Part shown: positions 1 to 10,936 of the stretch, one piece after another
Position numbering within the stretch: the first letter of the stretch is position 1
Layout of the letters: every line of letters begins with the position of its first letter
Source: Narthecium ossifragum
Lineage: Eukaryota; Streptophyta; Magnoliopsida; Dioscoreales; Nartheciaceae
NCBI GenBank assembly: GCA_963920575.1
Contig: OY986972.1
Coordinates: forward strand, 11,792,010-11,856,009
Reading direction: 5' to 3'
DNA: 64,000 nucleotides
Program-made: the position numbers and the translations under genes
Notes under the pieces: model-generated
Told to the model about the DNA's origin: nothing
Database searches by the model: none
What the model saw: only the letters and a program-made list of their open reading frames with translations

Positions 1-39
1 CGCCGGCCCGGTTGGGCTTTCGCGGGTCGGGGCGTGACA
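1..39 (+). mobile_element. 3' end of a Fam-A LTR (truncated by window edge)
   Basis: The first 39 bases end in GGGGCGTGACA. They match the terminal segment of the other Fam-A LTRs, most closely the end of the minus-strand LTR that begins at 60202. The LTR would therefore end at base 39 and the rest lies left of the window. The Helitron reading frame to the right stops abruptly here, so this LTR probably inserted into the Helitron. The matching target duplication cannot be seen. Confidence 0.75.
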
Positions 40-44
40 TCCTA

Positions 45-1150
45 GGTCATTAAGGGAATGATAACACTCTGATTGTAACTTATTCTGGTTCATCTTATTT
101 CAGTAAAGTCTATTCTATTCAAATGAGGCCCATGCATCAACAATAAATTCCTGAAACAACCTTTTGCCATGAAATATAGTTGAGTACTGTCTGTCTCGTT
201 CGAACAAACGATAACGGTAATACTCTGACATTGTTAATCTCTTCGATGAAGGGCAGCCATGACTAACATCCCACTGCTTGAGGTCTGTAGATCCAAGATC
301 ACCATTTGGAAATAGAAGCACATAATGCAAGGGGAGATATGCAGAATGACATTCACATATTCGTTCTAACGGACCGTCACCTCGAAGATGTACCAATATG
401 TCACGTTTCGTGGCTGCTTCAGCACCATCGCCTGGCAAAATAACATCAATTTCATTGACAGTGAGCAGATTGAACATGTGGCGATCAGTTGTTGGTCTCT
501 ATTGGAAGTGCGCAGGCAAAGGTGGCGCAATCCTGCTTGTATCTGATAGGATTTCATGTTTCTGTCTGTAAATGTCGATAAATGGATTCGAAACCCAAAG
601 GATGTTTTCGATGATTTGAAGGACTTCAGGCATTAAAGTTGGATTTCTACTGATGCACATCTCCATTGCTTCATCTGGATCATAGACATATAGCCGAGCA
701 AAGACCTGATCTGTTCTTACTTTTGGCAATAATGCCTCTGACAAATATCTTAATTCTCTATGAATGCTGAATGGTAGAGGACCGGTTCTTTGTGTGACCC
801 TATTATCAAGCTGCACGCCCATGCTGGTAAATGCATTTGTAATATTGTATTGGCGAGTTCTTTTGCGGAATGAACGCGCATTTGCACCACCCCCCATCGA
901 AAAGATCCTTAAGTGCTTGGCGTGGATCAGTTAAAGGTGGTAACTCGATTCTCCCCTGATTGCAACAATTTCCAAATTTTGGACCACTGAGGGGGGTCCC
1001 AGACAATCTCTCGGCAGGCCAATGCTTGGCCTTCCAGTAGCTATAGACTGCATTCATTTGTCCGAGTGAGTGACGACCCGAGCAGTTGCCAACAAGGTGA
1101 ACCATAGTTGCATTCGGTTCTAATACAGCTTCATCCATGAGACTGTACAA
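45..1150 (-). pseudogene. Helitron Rep/helicase N-terminal fragment (Helitron_like_N), decayed
   Basis: Three overlapping minus-strand pieces in different frames read together as the N-terminal conserved part of a plant Helitron RepHel protein. The first (about 1150-806) has the Cys/His-rich region with ALKDLF-type and PKFGNCC motifs. The next (897-499) has YNITNAFTSMGV, FSIHRELRYL and FARLYVYDPDEA. The third (477-115) has YRYRLFERD, the STIFHGKRLFQEFIVDAWASFE region and a stop. Past that stop, another frame down to about 45 still reads RL-x-W-like and NQNKLQS, the expected continuation. The endonuclease HUH/YY motor and helicase are absent, cut off at the LTR end at 39. Frameshifts and stops make it a pseudogene. 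Family assignment is strong; exon borders are uncertain. Confidence 0.85.
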
Positions 1151-1230
1151 AGTCTGAAGTAACCTTTTAAGAACATATTAGAAAAAAGTGACTGAAAAGA
1201 AGTTTGGGATTTGAGGAACATATTATAAAC

Positions 1231-2190
1231 TTACATAGGAAAAGAAGCAATAGGTGAGGCCGTTGGATGTTCATTTGGTGCTCGTTCTGGAGGTTGCTCG
1301 CGAGCACTTGAAGACGAAGCAAAGTACTGCTCACATTCTAGAATTTTTTTTTCCTGTTGTTCACGTTCCCTCCTCTGGGATTGCCCTAACCGTCGGGCAT
1401 TAATGAATTGGGGTAGAGATGACCTACTTGTTATAGGTGCACCCAAGATTTATTGAACATGCTCAATCTCAACAGTAGTATCTTCAATTATTTTTGGCAT
1501 GTTAGGAATGTTTAATGAAGTTCCGTGAGGAGTATGAATACGTTGAGTCATCGGATCACGATGGTATGGTCCAGTTATAGGTCTCTCTTGCCTCTCACAC
1601 TCTCTTTGTCTTCATTGGCCCAATTGTCGCGCAGTCAAATTGACATGTGGCCTAGCAGGTATTAAATCATTGGAACCCACATTCACCTAATAAATTTATA
1701 CGAAGTGTAGATATTTTATTTTTCAAGATTTTAAAAATATATCAAAGATGTTGCTTCAATTAAACACTATTACAAACATGCTTAAGGAAAACCCAAGGAG
1801 CACATTGTAACCTAAAACTTGAATTGTGTCAACGTTTCATCTGAATAAGCACCTCCTGTTAGGTACCATGTCTTGATTTCTAAGACCAAGGGAGCTTGTT
1901 AATTGAAGCTGGTTGGGATACATTAAGCTTTTAAAATTTGTTCATTTACATCTTTAGTAATTATGGCATAGATAACTGGAAATGGCTTATGCTTTTTCTT
2001 CATGCTTGACCAATAATTTAATGCTATAAAAGTCGAATTCGAGAGCAATTTTAGAGGCCTTTGACACTCTCTTCATCATCGCTTGCCCAAATGGCTGGCA
2101 GCTAAATAGACTTGTGGGTATGTAGGTCTTAAATCATTGCAACATAAACCAATAAATTTGCATAAAACTTCACAACAATAATAAATTATT
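1231..2190 (-). pseudogene. Helitron Rep basic leader with repeated exon-like units
   Basis: Upstream (minus strand) of the Rep fragment lie basic segments built on the pattern ARRLGQ-x-x-RRERE, typical of the low-complexity head of plant Helitron proteins. Unit 1 is at about 1231-1446. Unit 2 is at about 1577-1760 and encodes ARQLGQ followed by RQREC after a stop. Unit 3 is at about 2050-2190 and is recognisable at DNA level against unit 2 (shared blocks around the TTAAATCATTG motif and the AATAAATTTG stretch). The units are separated by AT-rich DNA with possible splice borders. They look like a duplicated small exon. All are interrupted by stops, so no protein is expected. Confidence 0.6.
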
Positions 2191-2264
2191 ATATGATGGA
2201 ATTTACATTTGGACAATGTTTTATCATAGACAATGCTTGAAAAATTGGTAGTGAGTAGTAACAT

Positions 2265-3210
2265 GCTTTACTTACCCCATTTTTAGCAGGTGGTGCAGGC
2301 GGTGCAGGCGGTCATATCCTTACCTAAGAGCATGATAGTAACATGATCTAATTATTTGACAAAGTATTAGTAGATCAAATCTTATATTAGTATTCTTCTT
2401 ACACTAACCAAAGGTGGTTGCATGGTATGGAGGGCATGCTCGGAGCGAATATGAACACGAACACCGCGAGCGCGTAACATTTCAACAGTTTGCCGCACAT
2501 TACTATTTTGTTGAGTAATAAAAATAAAAAATTAATTAAAAGGAATTACACACTAGTTAATTGATGTTTTTGTAATTAAGAATGTAGTCAAGAACATAAG
2601 AGTAAGTCACTGTTCCGAAAATGACGGCGTGATCCATTGGTAGCATGGTTGTGAATAAGAAAATGGAAGTCTACTGTTTGGCTTGCATATGGAAATCAAA
2701 ATTTGAGAACCGGAAACAGTAACCAAAGCTCATATGGGCATTCAAATTAAATCACATTATATAAGTTGGGTTATGTCATAGTGATTATGATTCATCCAAA
2801 ATCCTATTTTTTTATCACCATTCAAATTAGCAAAGAACTAAACAAAATAAAATCACCAAAAACATCGAAGGAAATGATGCATACGTGTGGTTATATTTCA
2901 AAATAGGATATACTCAGTGGATCCCAAAATGGGTCACTTGCCTTTTACTGGATTGAATGGAAAATTTTACATGTTCAAATTAGCTTTGCGTCTATCACAA
3001 AATGGGAACGTTATTTTACTTTGAAATAACGTTAATAAAATATTGAACACTCAAACTTGTTAAATCTAAAAGAGTCCATGAACCTTAATAAGCTATTTGG
3101 ATGAGTAAAGTTATTGGTTTATGTGATATATTCCTACATTGGACCTATTCACCGTTCAAATTACACTCAGAAGTTTGAGAAAAGAGTTTGAGTAAATCAC
3201 CGTTGTCCAT
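2265..3210. other. AT-rich stretch, no gene seen
   Basis: This is AT-rich DNA without a supported reading frame. There is a short imperfect repeat of GCAGGTGGT/GCAGGCGGT type at about 2287-2313. It may be the 5' non-coding part of the Helitron, since the Rep leader reads from here toward lower coordinates, but I could not identify a Helitron terminus. Confidence 0.4.
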
Positions 3211-3497
3211 GTGAATTTAACCAAAACATCAAAGAAAATTGATTTTTTTTTACTTCAAAGTTGGGCAACATCCACTTTCAAAAAATCTGGAGCAATTTGA
3301 GATGGTTGGTCATGCAATAAAAAGCAGTTTCGCATGCCCAAAAAACTGGTCTTTAATCATGTGAAGAAAGTGATCAAGAACGTTTCGTGCTTGTAGTGCC
3401 CCTCGCTTAAACAGTAAAAAGAGCTTGAGCTGCAGTATAGTTTGACAGGAAGAGCCTATCAAAACACCACATTTTTAAAATTCATTAGCCTATAGTA
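3211..3497 (+). repeat. Dispersed repeat copy 1 (partner at 7248-7500)
   Basis: About 280 bp beginning near the block CCAAAACATCAAAGAAAA and ending near AGCCTATAGT align in the same orientation with 7248-7500. Shared landmarks are CACTTTCAAA, GGAGCAATTTG, GATGGTTGGT, AGCTTGA-CTGCAGT and AGGAAGAG-CTATCAAAA. The copies differ by many substitutions and small indels, so the duplication is old. Family unknown. Confidence 0.75.
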
Positions 3498-5048
3498 TTT
3501 TGAGAGGGGGTGTGGGCTGTTGCAAAGAGCATAGATAGATTGCAAAAAAATCATGTATTTAATGAGACATAGTATAGATCAACATATTTAGCATGATTTT
3601 TATGATCACAAAAGTAAATTACAGCCATCACAAATACGCAAAAGAATTTTAACGTCGAAAAAACTTCAGTTATTTTTTTTACGAAAAAGAAGAAATGATA
3701 TTAAACACAAAACGTACCGGGTGGTTAGGAGAACTTTGCAGCAATACCACTAGTTTCATGCAGGAAATATTTGTTACAAAGAGCTTTGGAAAGTCGGCTA
3801 CACCGTTACTCTCCTGGGAAAAAGATGAATTACAGCAACATAAAATTGAATCAGTTAAACATAAACACGAAGACAGTGGAAAACAAAGTAGAACTATTGA
3901 AGGTTCTTGAGGTATACCAACTCCATCCAATGCATCCAAGGAATGGAGTCCAATACGAGAAACATCTCCAACCTATGTTACCGAAAAAATTTATATAGCA
4001 AATTAGGAGCAGTAGATCAAGAAAATCAACATTGTAAGTTGAAGATAGAAGAAACCAAAAAATTAAGGAAAAAAAGTACAGCAGAATACTGGATACCAAG
4101 AAATGAAACATCCATAAAAATATCTAATTAGGAAGGGGTTTCTCAAGTTGCATCTTGGCCTAACTTTCTCACGAGTCATGATATGTACATATGAGATAAA
4201 CACAAGGATGCTGAAAATTACAATAGCTTTTATGTCCAGGAAGCTTGAAGTAATCCATTTTCAATGTGCCCTTTATTAGAATAACTCATGTTTGGATCTC
4301 AAAAACTTGAGATTTTTTTTTGGAGCAATTAACCCAAATGGCTAACCCAAAAGCAAGAAAATACAAAACTACAACAACTAAGCTACAAACTAACTACAAC
4401 AACAACAAAAAAACAAAACAACAAAAGTTGGAGAGTGTTTTTTTTTTGAAAGTGTGGTATGTTGTTGGCATTGATATGTAGAATCAACAAGAGTAAAGGT
4501 GCATTGATATATTTTGGCAAAGTTCAGAGGAATGGTAGTTGAAGAGTAAAGATGCAATCATTCTTTGGCACATCAAGAATGAGAAAGTATACTCTCTTGT
4601 TGATCACCTTATATTTGCTATATATGTAGTTTATTAAAGTTTCAGAGTCACCGTGAATGATGAAAATATGCAAAGCAACAATTGGCTGCTTGATATCCAT
4701 GTACTCGTAGGAGGGTCCAAGAGCCTTCATAATCTAGTTTCTTAGAGACAATGAAAGCCTCATTAGACTTTCGATTGCTATGAATTTTATAATAACCAAA
4801 ATAAGCTAATTTATGTCACAGAGTTGAACCAATATTGGTGGGCCTTCAAAAGATAGATGAAGTTACTTTCTACATCACATAAAGATTGATAAAGAGAGAA
4901 AGTTGTCATACAAGACAACAACACTTTGATTAACTTCTAGAGCAAGGAAAGCTGATTATTCATCAAATAAATTGTGCTTTCGCATCTAAAACAACACACC
5001 TTTTGATCCCAAGCAAAGATGGAATCATTAAACAATAGTTAGGCTAGT
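3498..5048. other. AT-rich stretch, no gene seen
   Basis: Short overlapping frames on both strands here are AT-rich and show no recognisable domain. The segment at 4316-4450 has A-rich and ACAACTAC-type simple sequence. No TE terminus was recognised. Confidence 0.4.
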
Positions 5049-5264
5049 TATTATGTGAGGACCTGCCCCTCCATCCCTGTGGCTTGCTGTTTACCCCAAG
5101 GGCAATTTGGGAAATTGCGCCTTGGCGGTCGTTTCACAATGGCTGTGCACACACAGACCTTGGTTGATGCTTGTTTTTGCTTAGAAAGGTTAGGTGGACC
5201 CTGGTTCGGTAGTCTTGGGCTTGGGCTTGTGGCTCAGCCCAAGGTAGCTGTTTTGGGCAAGGGA

Positions 5265-5360
5265 GATCGATCTCCATGGCCATGAAGATCGATCTCTATG
5301 TGCCTAGTGGTCGCCGTTCTGGGCGAGGAAGATCGATCTCCATAGCCATGAAGATCGATC
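5265..5360. repeat. Palindrome cluster 1 in Fam-A LTR (AGATCGATCT type)
   Basis: Exact GATCGATC octamers start at 5265, 5287, 5331 and 5353, giving spacings of 22, 44 and 22 bp. All four sit inside AGATCGATCT. A second Fam-A LTR shows the same 22-46-22 arrangement at 62272-62369 with different flanking bases. This is probably in the U3 part of the LTR. Confidence 0.85.
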
Positions 5361-5916
5361 TCCCTGTGCCTGGAAGTCTCTGTCGGTGGCTTCCGAAGGA
5401 CGGCCACCGCGGTGGCCGTCGCTTCCCCTGTCAGGGGAGGGAAGACTTTCCCTCCCCTCCCCCAGCTTTTTCCCGCTTTCGCCGGCTTTCCCCCGGCCTT
5501 ACCCGCCCCTTCCCCCTTCCTTTCTTCCCCTTCTTCTCTTCTTCTTCCTCGCGGCTCTGCTTTCCCCTGTTCCGGCTGAGAGCTTTCGCTCGCCGTTCTT
5601 CCTCCTCCGGCCACCTCTCCGGGAGCTTGAAGGCTCGTTGGGTTCGTGGCAAGGCGAGGAAAGTCCTGGGGTAGGACTTGTGGATCGAAGCTGCGTTGAA
5701 GAGGTAGGGTTCTTCTTCTAAAACTCCGGCTGTTTGAGGGTTTTGAATCCGGGTTTTGTTTTGCTTGGATCTCCTTGTGGAGTTGTTCTTTCCCGGTTTT
5801 GAAGCCTTGAGTAGCTTCGTGGCACTGAGATCTACCAGCCCACCTAGTTTGGTGAGGTATGGTGGCGGTTTCCGGCGGTGTTCCTCGCCGTCCGGCCGCC
5901 GGCGCGACCCAATCAT

Positions 5917-6168
5917 GATCGATCTCTTGGAAAGAGATCGATCTCTTGGAAAGAGATCGATCTTGGTCGGGGTGGCCCAGCCCGCCCGAGCGAGAGCGAT
6001 CTCCCTGGGAGGGAGATCGATCTCTTGGCGGCTGGTGCCTGTGCGGTTTGCGTCCACGTCACCTACAAGATCGATCTTCATATGGGTGGAGATCGATCTC
6101 GTGGGGGTGACCAGGAAGGGTGCTCTAGCCTCGAGGAAGATCGATCTCCATGCTATATGAGATCGATC
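5917..6168. repeat. Palindrome cluster 2 in Fam-A LTR
   Basis: Eight further GATCGATC octamers start at 5917, 5936, 5955, 6015, 6069, 6091, 6139 and 6161. Seven are AGATCGATCT and one is TGATCGATCT. Spacings are 19, 19, 60, 54, 22, 48 and 22 bp. The position corresponds to the mid-LTR cluster of other Fam-A copies (26773-26838 and 43763-44135). Confidence 0.85.
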
Positions 6169-7247
6169 TCCTTCAGTGCAGGGAGGGTTTTTACTTGTTT
6201 AAATGTTGTTTTGCCCGCGGGGCTTCGCATGCAAGTGGTTTTTACGGTTTTACCCTCGGGGTTTATCCTGTAATGAGCTATGCATGTATGCTTATCGCTT
6301 TGTGGTTGAACCGAGAGAGTGATGCATCTCGGGTTGTGTAGAATAAATGGGCTGACGGTATGCCCTTACTGCTTTGTGGTGAACCGAGGGAGTCATGACC
6401 CTCGGGAGTGTTTAGTATAAATGGGCCGAGGGTGTGCCCTTGTTGTGTTGGTTGTTTACAGCTTTATCATACTTATCCTGCCCTGTTTTCCTGTGCATTA
6501 GACATGCTAGGGTAGGTTGGGTGGGTGTTGACTCTGCTGCTTAGAGTACCGAGTGATGGTAGTCTTAACTTCGGTTGTTCCGCCAAGTGCGGAGATCCCG
6601 CTTGGAGAAGGGGGTCCTACTGGATGCGTCGTGTCCACCCTGTGTCAGGGAATGTCGGAGTTGCCCACCCCTGAGCAGTGGCGTTATCGGAGATACGCAC
6701 CTAGGACAGGAACCCTTCGGGTTATTGATGGGATTGTGGGATCCTTGGCAAGCCTTGGTACTTGGCATCAGAGTGTGTCCGGTTGCTTTACCCTTGTTTG
6801 GGGGAGTTGTTGAGTAGGACCCTGCTGAGCTGTTGCTCATGCCTACCTGGACTGTGTTTGTTGCAGGTGCAGGTGGCCGCTCTGTCCCAGTGTTACCCCT
6901 TCGGTCGTCTCGAGGCAGCGCTCCGGATCCTGACCATGTCTGAGGGTCAGGACGGGTTCGTCTGTGCGTTCGCGGAGACCCCGGTGGGTGTTGTGTTTCT
7001 TTTTGGGGATTGTGATCCCTTGTAGCTGTTGTACTAAACCCTGTTAACTTTTTATTGCTGGTTTGTAATAAATGTTAATAGTTGTTTAGTTAGCTTGCTT
7101 CCGCTCTTTCTCTGTGCCGTCCAGCTGTTTCCGCCAGCTGGGCTTTAGTCTCAACTGTTTCCGCCAGTTGAGGATGTGGTTGTAGGTTCTCTCCCCCTCG
7201 CCCCCCCGGCCCGGGTCGCGCTCTGCGGGTCGGGGCGCGACATATTA

Positions 7248-7500
7248 ATTCACCCAAAACATCAAAGAAAACTGATTTTCCTTACTTCATAGTTGTGCAG
7301 CAGCCACTTTCAAAGAATATGGAGCAATTTGGGATGGTTGGTTATGTAATCAAAGGCAGTTTCGCAACATTTCATGATTATCAACTTTTCATGCTTTTAG
7401 TGCAACTTGCTTAAGCAGAAAAGAGAGCTTGAACTGCAGTGTAGTTTGGCAGGAAGAGACTATCAAAAGACGACATTTTAACAATAAATGAGCCTATAGT
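7248..7500 (+). repeat. Dispersed repeat copy 2 (partner at 3211-3497)
   Basis: Diverged direct copy of 3211-3497. It starts immediately after the TSD of the solo LTR, so the LTR inserted at or near the repeat boundary. Confidence 0.75.
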
Positions 7501-8305
7501 CTTAAACAACTCACGAATCTCTAGATGGTTTCTTCTAAAGAAGTCTCCACAATGTAAAGATGAACTCCACTTCTCTTGCATATGTGACCGATATGTACCT
7601 GTTTTAGATCGATGGAGTCATGACATTAATCAAATGGCATTGCAAAATCGCCCAGAAAAACAGGATAGAGAGCAGAAATCAGAAGATGCAAGGACTAAAA
7701 GGTATTGCTATATTGCTAAAAAATTCCAACAGGGATTGTTTGCATTGATATGTAGAAACGTACGCATTTAAAATGTTGTTCCTGTCTTCTTTGTTAATTT
7801 AAAAAATTCCAACAGAGCGACTTCTTTTAGCAACCATTTTTCCAAGGTCTAGAGAAAACAACGAAACAAATGTATCAGGGAAAGCATATAAAGCCAATCT
7901 GGGTACGGAACAAATGCATGGCCTATTTGGATTGGGGATAAGTTTCTCTTGGACTATATCACGCCAAGGGCCTTTTGTAACAGATGACTTGAAAGATTGA
8001 TCAATTTCAAATATTTGCAATGCTCAACCAGAAAATGTTATCTCAAAACCAAAACGAAAGATTGATGGAAACAATGCTAATCAAACGCACGGTGAAACCC
8101 AGAGATCCTTTAAATTGGAATACGTACCATCGGAATAAGTTAAATACAGAGCAAGTAAGAAGGAGTAATGACATCACCGATGGCTGCTTTCTACCACCGT
8201 CGTTGATGCGAAGTGTTGGCGATGTGGGCGGTCTTTTAGGCGGTCGGAGAGGAGGTGGCGAGGCGCGTGAGATGATGGCGAGGCAACGGTGGTGAGGCTA
8301 CTTGG
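7501..8305. other. Intergenic DNA, no gene seen
   Basis: AT-rich up to about 8160, then GC-rich. The GC-rich part (8170-8310) continues across the Athila-1 insertion into 18505-18670. Joined on the minus strand, it resembles a short Pro/Ser-rich coding or leader sequence but meets a stop soon after the junction. No family recognised. Confidence 0.35.
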
Positions 8306-8310
8306 GGCAC

Positions 8311-9823
8311 TGATGCGGGAATTATTTCCACACATCTTCTTAAGATTGATTGTCAGATTCAAGTGTTTTACATCATTCCTTGCTCTTTTATCATGAATTT
8401 TAGGTGACTTCTGCATTTACTTAATTCTTGGGAATTTTTGGATAATTGCAGGTATTTAGATATTGAATCATTTGAACTTTGGCTGATGGGAAGAAGCAGA
8501 ATTCGGGCTAGGCCTGGATGCAATTGAATACCTAAAGTGCAAAACGAAGTTAATTAAGCAATTCTGGACATTCTGCACAGCAGTTAGTAATTTGAATATA
8601 ACTTCTTCATACAAACTCTGATTGGGATGATCCAGGATGCGTTGGAAAGCTAAGGAAGAGCGCTACAACTTTGATGTTTGGAGTTTTTGCTGATTCAGGC
8701 TGAATAAAGACAGAAAAATTGATGAAGCCATCAGACTCGGAATTGCTGCACCTGCACTTGGGTTGGACGAGATTCATTTTCTTGGAGTCCAGATTTGATT
8801 CATGAAGATCCCAGCTGGGAGCACCACATTTCCTAATTATATTAGGAGTTTATTTGATCTTTCCTTGATTAGTGGGATTGGTATGTGGTTAATGGAAGAA
8901 AGGGTGGACACTTTAGGAAAGATGGCTGGAATTTGAATAGAAGGAGCAGAGAAAGTAGAGAAGAAAAGGCCAGAGAAAGCAGCAGAGAAAGCAGAGAATG
9001 GCCAGGACAAAGAGGCAGAAAAGGCCAGAGAAAGCTGCAGAGAAAGCAGAGGACGGCCAGGAGAAGAGGATCAGAGTTTTCATTCTATTCTCTCCATCCT
9101 ATTTCTGATTGATGATGTGTATTAATGAAACATTGGTTTTCTTTCTTTCAACCATGAATACCTAGTTTTCTTATTCTAGGGTTTGGATGAAGTCATTGAG
9201 TTTCTGATTTGAATTGAGTTGGGTTGTTGAGAATATTCTTGTTAGTTGCAATTTGATGAAATCGTTTCTTTTTCTTGCAAGTTACTGGCCATGACTTGTA
9301 TGTTTCAGATGTTGAACGAAGTAACGAAAGTTGAAGTTTAACATTAGTTCGTGGTTTCATCAAACCTTGATAGTATATGTTAGAAATAAATATATGACAA
9401 GGTGACTTTTGTTTAAGGATTCCTAAGAGCCCAATGAATCTAAATTAATTCCTGTGATCACGAAAGTAGACATAGAATTAATTTAGGTATTTGAGTTATA
9501 CCTTGAAAGAGGATTTCACATAAAAATAGGGAATTCAGTCATGATGATTAACAAAGTTCTATTTTCAGCAACCAGATTTAAATTCATTAAAGAGATTCAA
9601 TCGATGAAATCCAAATCCTAGAAACCTTTCATACTCCTCTATTTAATATTTATTTGCTTTCAGTTCAGATTTGTCAGTGTTATATCTCGTTTGGATTGCT
9701 TAGATAATATAAGAAATTGGATACATTGGTACTTGAATCATCCTCCTTGTGGAAACGATACTCTTTTTGCCCTATTCTACTTGTCACGACCCATGCACTT
9801 GTGGTAGAGTCTAGGGAACATCA
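8311..9823 (+). repeat. Athila-1 5' LTR
   Basis: 1,513-bp direct repeat with 16992-18504. Its middle (about 8930-9070) has an AGAGAAAGCAG-rich imperfect short repeat. Unlike the LTRs at 33194 and 63092, it has no GATCGATC palindrome cluster. Confidence 0.95.
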
Positions 9824-9829
9824 AGTTTT

Positions 9830-9847
9830 TGGCGCCGTTGCCGGGGA
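9830..9847 (+). promoter_or_regulatory. Primer binding site, tRNA-Asp type (Athila-1)
   Basis: TGGCGCCGTTGCCGGGGA lies 6 nt after the 5' LTR end. It is the complement expected for the 3' end of plant tRNA-Asp and is the usual Athila primer site. The same 18 nt occurs at 34302 in Athila-2. Confidence 0.9.
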
Positions 9848-9949
9848 GGATTGTTTTCAATATTGATGCAAGTTGCTCTTGTATTAATCTAGGCTATTTT
9901 TGTGTTTTGGTTTAATTTATTTTTATATATATTTCTCTTTATTGATTGT

Positions 9950-10936
9950 ATGCAACGCACTGGTCGACTAATTCAACTTTTTGATCCAGAAATCGAGAGA
10001 ACCTCACGTGCGTTAAGGAGAAAACGAAGGTTGGAGTTGGAGCAAGAATCAGTAGAATATATCGCAGAGGAAGAAAATCAAAGGGTGTTGCGTGACTATG
10101 CTATGCCAAGTATCAATGGTGCTCAATCTAGCATTGCGAGACCTGCGGTAAATGCTAATAACTTTGAGATTAAGCCTGGTTTAATCCAGATGGTGCAACA
10201 AGACCAATTTGGTGGAGGAGCTGTTGAAGACCCACATGCACACATTGCTCATTTCTTGGAAATATGTGACACAATTAAGATGAATGGGGTAAGTGATGAT
10301 GCTATTCGGCTTAGACTTTTTCCATTCTCTCTAAAAGATAAGGCCAAGGCCTGGTTAAATTCCAAGGCACCTAGCTTTTTCACCACTTGGAATACTTTGT
10401 CTCAAGGTTTTCTAACCAAGTATTTTCCCCCAGGTAAAACTGCTAAACTTAGAACTGATATTACTAGTTTTGCTCAGTTTGAGAGTGAGTCTTTATATGA
10501 AGCTTGGGAAAGGTTTAAGGAGTTGCAGCGGAAGTGTCCACATCATAGTATTCCTGAATGGCTGATTATACAAACTTTTTATAACGGACTAACACCTTCA
10601 CTTAGGATTACCTTAGATGCAGCTGCAGGAGGTGCCTTAATGGGTAAGTCGTTTGATGACGCATGTGACTTGTTGGATGAAATGGCTTCTAATGATTATC
10701 AGTGGTCTAATGAAAGAGCTATGTCTAAGAAAGCTCCAGGTATGTATGATTTAGATGGCATAAACATGTTGAATGCCAAGGTTGATTCTTTGGTAAAAAT
10801 CTGTGGTAAGTTAGGTAATATGAATGTTGTTTCTAGCCCTGTAATGACTTGTGAATTTTGTGGAGGAGCTCATATAAGTTCCGATTGTATGCAGGTAGAG
10901 CAGGCTCAATTTGTGTCTAATTTCAGCAGGCAATAA
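9950..10936 (+). CDS. gag: Athila-1 Gag
   Basis: The 328-residue Gag forms the nucleocapsid particle and packages the element RNA. I chose ATG 9950 because the upstream 16 codons opened only by a GTG look like leader sequence. The Retrotrans_gag core spans roughly residues 60-270 (RLRLFPFSLKDKAKAWL near 120, FYNGL near 210). A zinc knuckle begins near residue 301 (CEFCGGAHISSDC, spacing C-x2-C-x3-H-x4-C, a usual Athila variant). TAA at 10934-10936 ends the frame, but the same frame continues directly into pol with Gag-like sequence ([17 protein letters not shown]). The stop therefore looks like a point change (CAA to TAA) or a readthrough site rather than a natural gene end. Confidence 0.9.
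   Translation: MQRTGRLIQLFDPEIERTSRALRRKRRLELEQESVEYIAEEENQRVLRDYAMPSINGAQSSIARPAVNANNFEIKPGLIQMVQQDQFGGGAVEDPHAHIAHFLEICDTIKMNGVSDDAIRLRLFPFSLKDKAKAWLNSKAPSFFTTWNTLSQGFLTKYFPPGKTAKLRTDITSFAQFESESLYEAWERFKELQRKCPHHSIPEWLIIQTFYNGLTPSLRITLDAAAGGALMGKSFDDACDLLDEMASNDYQWSNERAMSKKAPGMYDLDGINMLNAKVDSLVKICGKLGNMNVVSSPVMTCEFCGGAHISSDCMQVEQAQFVSNFSRQ

Larger units (their letters stand above)
5054..7242 (+). mobile_element. Solo LTR, Fam-A (TSD TATTA)
   Basis: It begins TGTGAGGACC at 5054 and ends GGCGCGACA at 7242 (2,189 bp). Perfect 5-bp duplications TATTA lie at 5049-5053 and 7243-7247. There is no internal region, so this is the product of LTR-LTR recombination. It contains two clusters of GATCGATC palindromes (see separate entries), a pyrimidine-rich GC-rich leader at 5440-5620, and a conserved 3' third shared with the copies ending at 27836 and 50239. 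Overlapping frames at 5234-6273 on both strands are by-products of this GC-rich low-complexity DNA. It sits at the left edge of dispersed repeat copy 2. Confidence 0.93.

Noticed and set aside
5234..6273. Several long overlapping reading frames on both strands (up to about 216 codons)
   Set aside because: They lie in the GC-rich, low-complexity body of a solo LTR, encode repeated RSISxK/EIDL words from the GATCGATC palindromes, and overlap on both strands. No domain.
8174..8416. Possible host exon in the GC-rich DNA around the Athila-1 insertion (continuing at 18505-18650)
   Set aside because: After joining the two flanks the minus-strand frame meets a stop within a few codons and shows no recognisable family; left as intergenic.
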